From NCBI RefSeq assembly GCF_008801835.1, contig NZ_VZOW01000008.1, forward strand, positions 116,739-180,738: a stretch of 64,000 bases of DNA, written 5' to 3'. Within the stretch, counting starts at the first letter, position 1. Every line of letters starts with the position of its first letter. Position numbers and translations under genes: made by a program. This stretch comes from Cupriavidus pauculus. GTDB lineage: Bacteria; Pseudomonadota; Gammaproteobacteria; Burkholderiales; Burkholderiaceae. The notes beneath the pieces are model-generated. The model had not been told where the DNA came from and did no database searches. It worked only from the letters and a program-made list of their open reading frames with translations. Below, in pieces: positions 62,570 through 64,000 of this stretch.

Positions 62570-63547
62570 ATGGATTTTGTCGATACCCCCGCACAATCGC
62601 GCGAGCAAACCGTTCTGGAATTACGGGAGTTTTCGCGCAAACTGGTCCGTGAATTGGGTTTTATGCGCAGTACGCTGGCAAACAGCGACCTCGCGCCATC
62701 GGCAGTGCATGCCATTATCGAAATCGGCGCGACCCCGGGCATTCAGGCGCGCGACCTTGCCAATATCCTCCGGCTGGACAAGTCGAATACGAGCCGTCAG
62801 ATCGCCAAGCTCGAAGCAGGCGGTCTGGTTACACGAAGAGCATCGGACCAGGACGGACGATCGTCCGAGCTGTATCTGACGGATGCGGGCCAGGACTTGC
62901 GACGACGCATCGACGCCTTTGCGACCGACCAGGTGTCTCATGCGTTGCGGCGGCTGGCGCCGGCAGATCAGCGCACCTTGGTCAGGTCGATGTCGCTTTA
63001 CGCCGATGCGCTGGCGCTGGATAACAATGGTGAAGCGTCGCTTGACGCCCGCGCGGAAACGGGCCGCATCGTGGAGGGTTATCAGCCCGGTTGTATTGGC
63101 GACGTGGCAAGCCTGCATGCGCGCTTTTACGCAAAACACTGGGGCTTCGGCGTATTTTTCGAACACAAGGTAGCGACGGAGTTGGCGACGTTTGCGCAGT
63201 CTTTGCCCAATTCCGACTGCGCGCTCTGGCTCTATGTTGAAAACGGCAGGTTCTTGGCGTCGGTGGCCATCGATGGCGATGCCACGACCCGCGTTGGGCA
63301 TTTACGCTGGTTTATCGTCGACGATTCACTGCGCGGCTCGGGCATCGGGCGCCGGCTGATTGAACGGGCAATGGCGTTTGTCGATGCGCGCTTCGACGAG
63401 ACGTATTTGTGGACCTTTAAAGGTCTCGATGCCGCGCGACATTTATACGAATCGGTGGGCTTCCGCCTGGCTGAAGAAGCGCAAGGGCAGCAATGGGGCA
63501 CGCCGGTGATCGAGCAACGATTCACGCGCGCGCGACCGCGGGCATGA
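62570..63547 (+). CDS. MarR-GNAT fusion regulator/acetyltransferase
   Basis: The 325-residue protein joins an N-terminal MarR winged helix (residues 1-150; IQARDLANILRLDKSNTSRQIAKL and the wing near DQDGRSSELYLTDAG) to a C-terminal GNAT acetyltransferase (acetyl-CoA loop region RGSGIGRRLIERAMAF, and the YESVGFRL motif). Such fusions are known regulators in proteobacteria, but ligand and substrate vary. The paired palindromes upstream predict strong autoregulation. The start context suits MDFVDTPAQS. Confidence 0.88.
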   Translation: MDFVDTPAQSREQTVLELREFSRKLVRELGFMRSTLANSDLAPSAVHAIIEIGATPGIQARDLANILRLDKSNTSRQIAKLEAGGLVTRRASDQDGRSSELYLTDAGQDLRRRIDAFATDQVSHALRRLAPADQRTLVRSMSLYADALALDNNGEASLDARAETGRIVEGYQPGCIGDVASLHARFYAKHWGFGVFFEHKVATELATFAQSLPNSDCALWLYVENGRFLASVAIDGDATTRVGHLRWFIVDDSLRGSGIGRRLIERAMAFVDARFDETYLWTFKGLDAARHLYESVGFRLAEEAQGQQWGTPVIEQRFTRARPRA

Positions 63548-63621
63548 CGACGGAACCCTGCGACGCGCGGGCGTCACGCCGCGCGCATCGCAGGGGCCAC
63601 AGCTACTGCCAAGGTGGCCGC

Positions 63622-63882
63622 TTATGCGGGTTCGCCAAGCAACTCGGTTTTGCGGGCTTCCAGTTGTGTGGCGATCTCGCGCAGATCGACCTTCGCCTTG
63701 ATCACGGCGCCAAACAGTTCGCCTTCTTCCTCTTCCACATGGTGGCCGACGTATTCGGTCAACACCTTGTAGTTGGCGTCCAGCATGTCCGGCTCTCCGC
63801 CTTCAATCTTCGCAATCAGCTCCTTCGCGACGCCATGCTCGACCTTCGCTTCATCGAGCATGTCGTCGATCTTGGGGTCGTC
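63622..63882 (-). pseudogene. Hemerythrin HHE-domain protein, N terminus lost
   Basis: The minus-strand frame encodes about 86 residues of the C-terminal part of a hemerythrin-like protein (DDPKIDDMLDEAKVEHGVAK, then HHVEEEEGELF). Metal-binding residues HHVEEEE are present, but the first helices with earlier His ligands are missing. Reading upstream, an in-frame TGA appears exactly where the DNA changes to an insertion-sequence-like end. The gene was probably cut by that insertion. Confidence 0.7.
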
Positions 63883-64000
63883 TCAGAAAACGGAAAATAA
63901 AGCACGCTAAGGCATAGCCGAACCTGCCAAGCTTGCTCCACCCTGTAGTGACGCGATCAGCGGGCAGGAAACGTTCCCCCTTCGCGCATGGCAGGCGCAC
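63874..64000 (-). mobile_element. Probable end of an insertion sequence (IS5-like), cut by the window edge
   Basis: From about 63874 the sequence changes to GTCGTCTCAGAAAACGG and then to DNA with an open minus-strand frame reading [31 protein letters not shown] near the end. Short C-terminal transposase tails of this kind close to the element tip are seen in IS5-type elements. The boundary is uncertain by about 10 bp, and no terminal repeat or target duplication can be checked. Confidence 0.5.

Overview
The window is high-GC DNA from a betaproteobacterium, most likely Burkholderiales of the Cupriavidus/Ralstonia type. This rests on three periplasmic Bug-family (TctC-like) binding proteins, a Gram-negative porin of the 16-strand Burkholderiales type, several LysR genes with divergent targets, a DUF3331 protein and an Ala/Lys-rich histone H1-like protein. 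No rRNA, tRNA, CRISPR array or prophage was seen. The only mobile DNA is an apparent insertion-sequence end at the right edge, which truncates a hemerythrin-like gene.

Layout. 0-5 kb: an exported isochorismatase-family hydrolase, two convergent LysR genes, and a LysR-controlled CaiB-type CoA transferase with a Bug protein. 5-11 kb: an EF-hand-like secreted protein, an outer-membrane barrel protein with two DUF1254/DUF1214 paralogues, and a membrane GGDEF protein. 11.5-16.6 kb: small exported and membrane proteins, then a PAS histidine kinase and two FixJ-type response regulators separated by an AraC-DUF3331 pair. 16.6-22 kb: a MarR regulator and an enoyl-CoA hydratase that share a palindromic operator, a LysR/deaminase pair, a transglutaminase-like protein and small conserved proteins.

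22.3-35.2 kb: an aerobic nicotinate degradation island. A niacin-type MFS permease, the nicotinate dehydrogenase electron-transfer subunit, NicA and NicC are on the minus strand. NicE, NicD, NicX, NicF and the catalytic molybdenum subunit are on the plus strand, with a TetR regulator. The route is nicotinate to 6-hydroxynicotinate (NicAB), 2,5-dihydroxypyridine (NicC), N-formylmaleamate (NicX), maleamate (NicD), maleate (NicF) and fumarate (NicE). The dehydrogenase is split: the 732-residue protein keeps the catalytic motifs, while the cytochrome-bearing partner has a degenerate molybdopterin domain.

35.2-42 kb: the most unusual part. A porin, a Bug protein and a fusion of ribose-1,5-bisphosphokinase (PhnN) with an AMP/thymidine phosphorylase-type domain form one minus-strand unit. 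A stand-alone nadC lies nearby. Both promoters have the same architecture: TTGACA-N16-TAGYAT bracketed by an inverted pair of the same 17-bp operator, 62-63 bp apart. The inferred role is import of a pyridine carboxylate such as quinolinate and its conversion to NaMN, with the fusion supplying PRPP. Two MarR genes here are candidate regulators.

42-50 kb: MoxR AAA ATPase, DUF58 and von Willebrand A proteins, an HtrA-like protease, an ABC-F protein and the H1-like protein. 51-61.7 kb: a sigma-54 activator diverges from an operon with a good -24/-12 promoter, encoding a carboxyltransferase, a 1105-residue biotin carboxylase-BCCP-carboxyltransferase fusion, a double CaiB-type protein and a Bug protein, ended by a hairpin terminator. 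61.9-64 kb: a YdjM-like membrane protein, a MarR-GNAT fusion preceded by two operator palindromes, and the disrupted hemerythrin gene.
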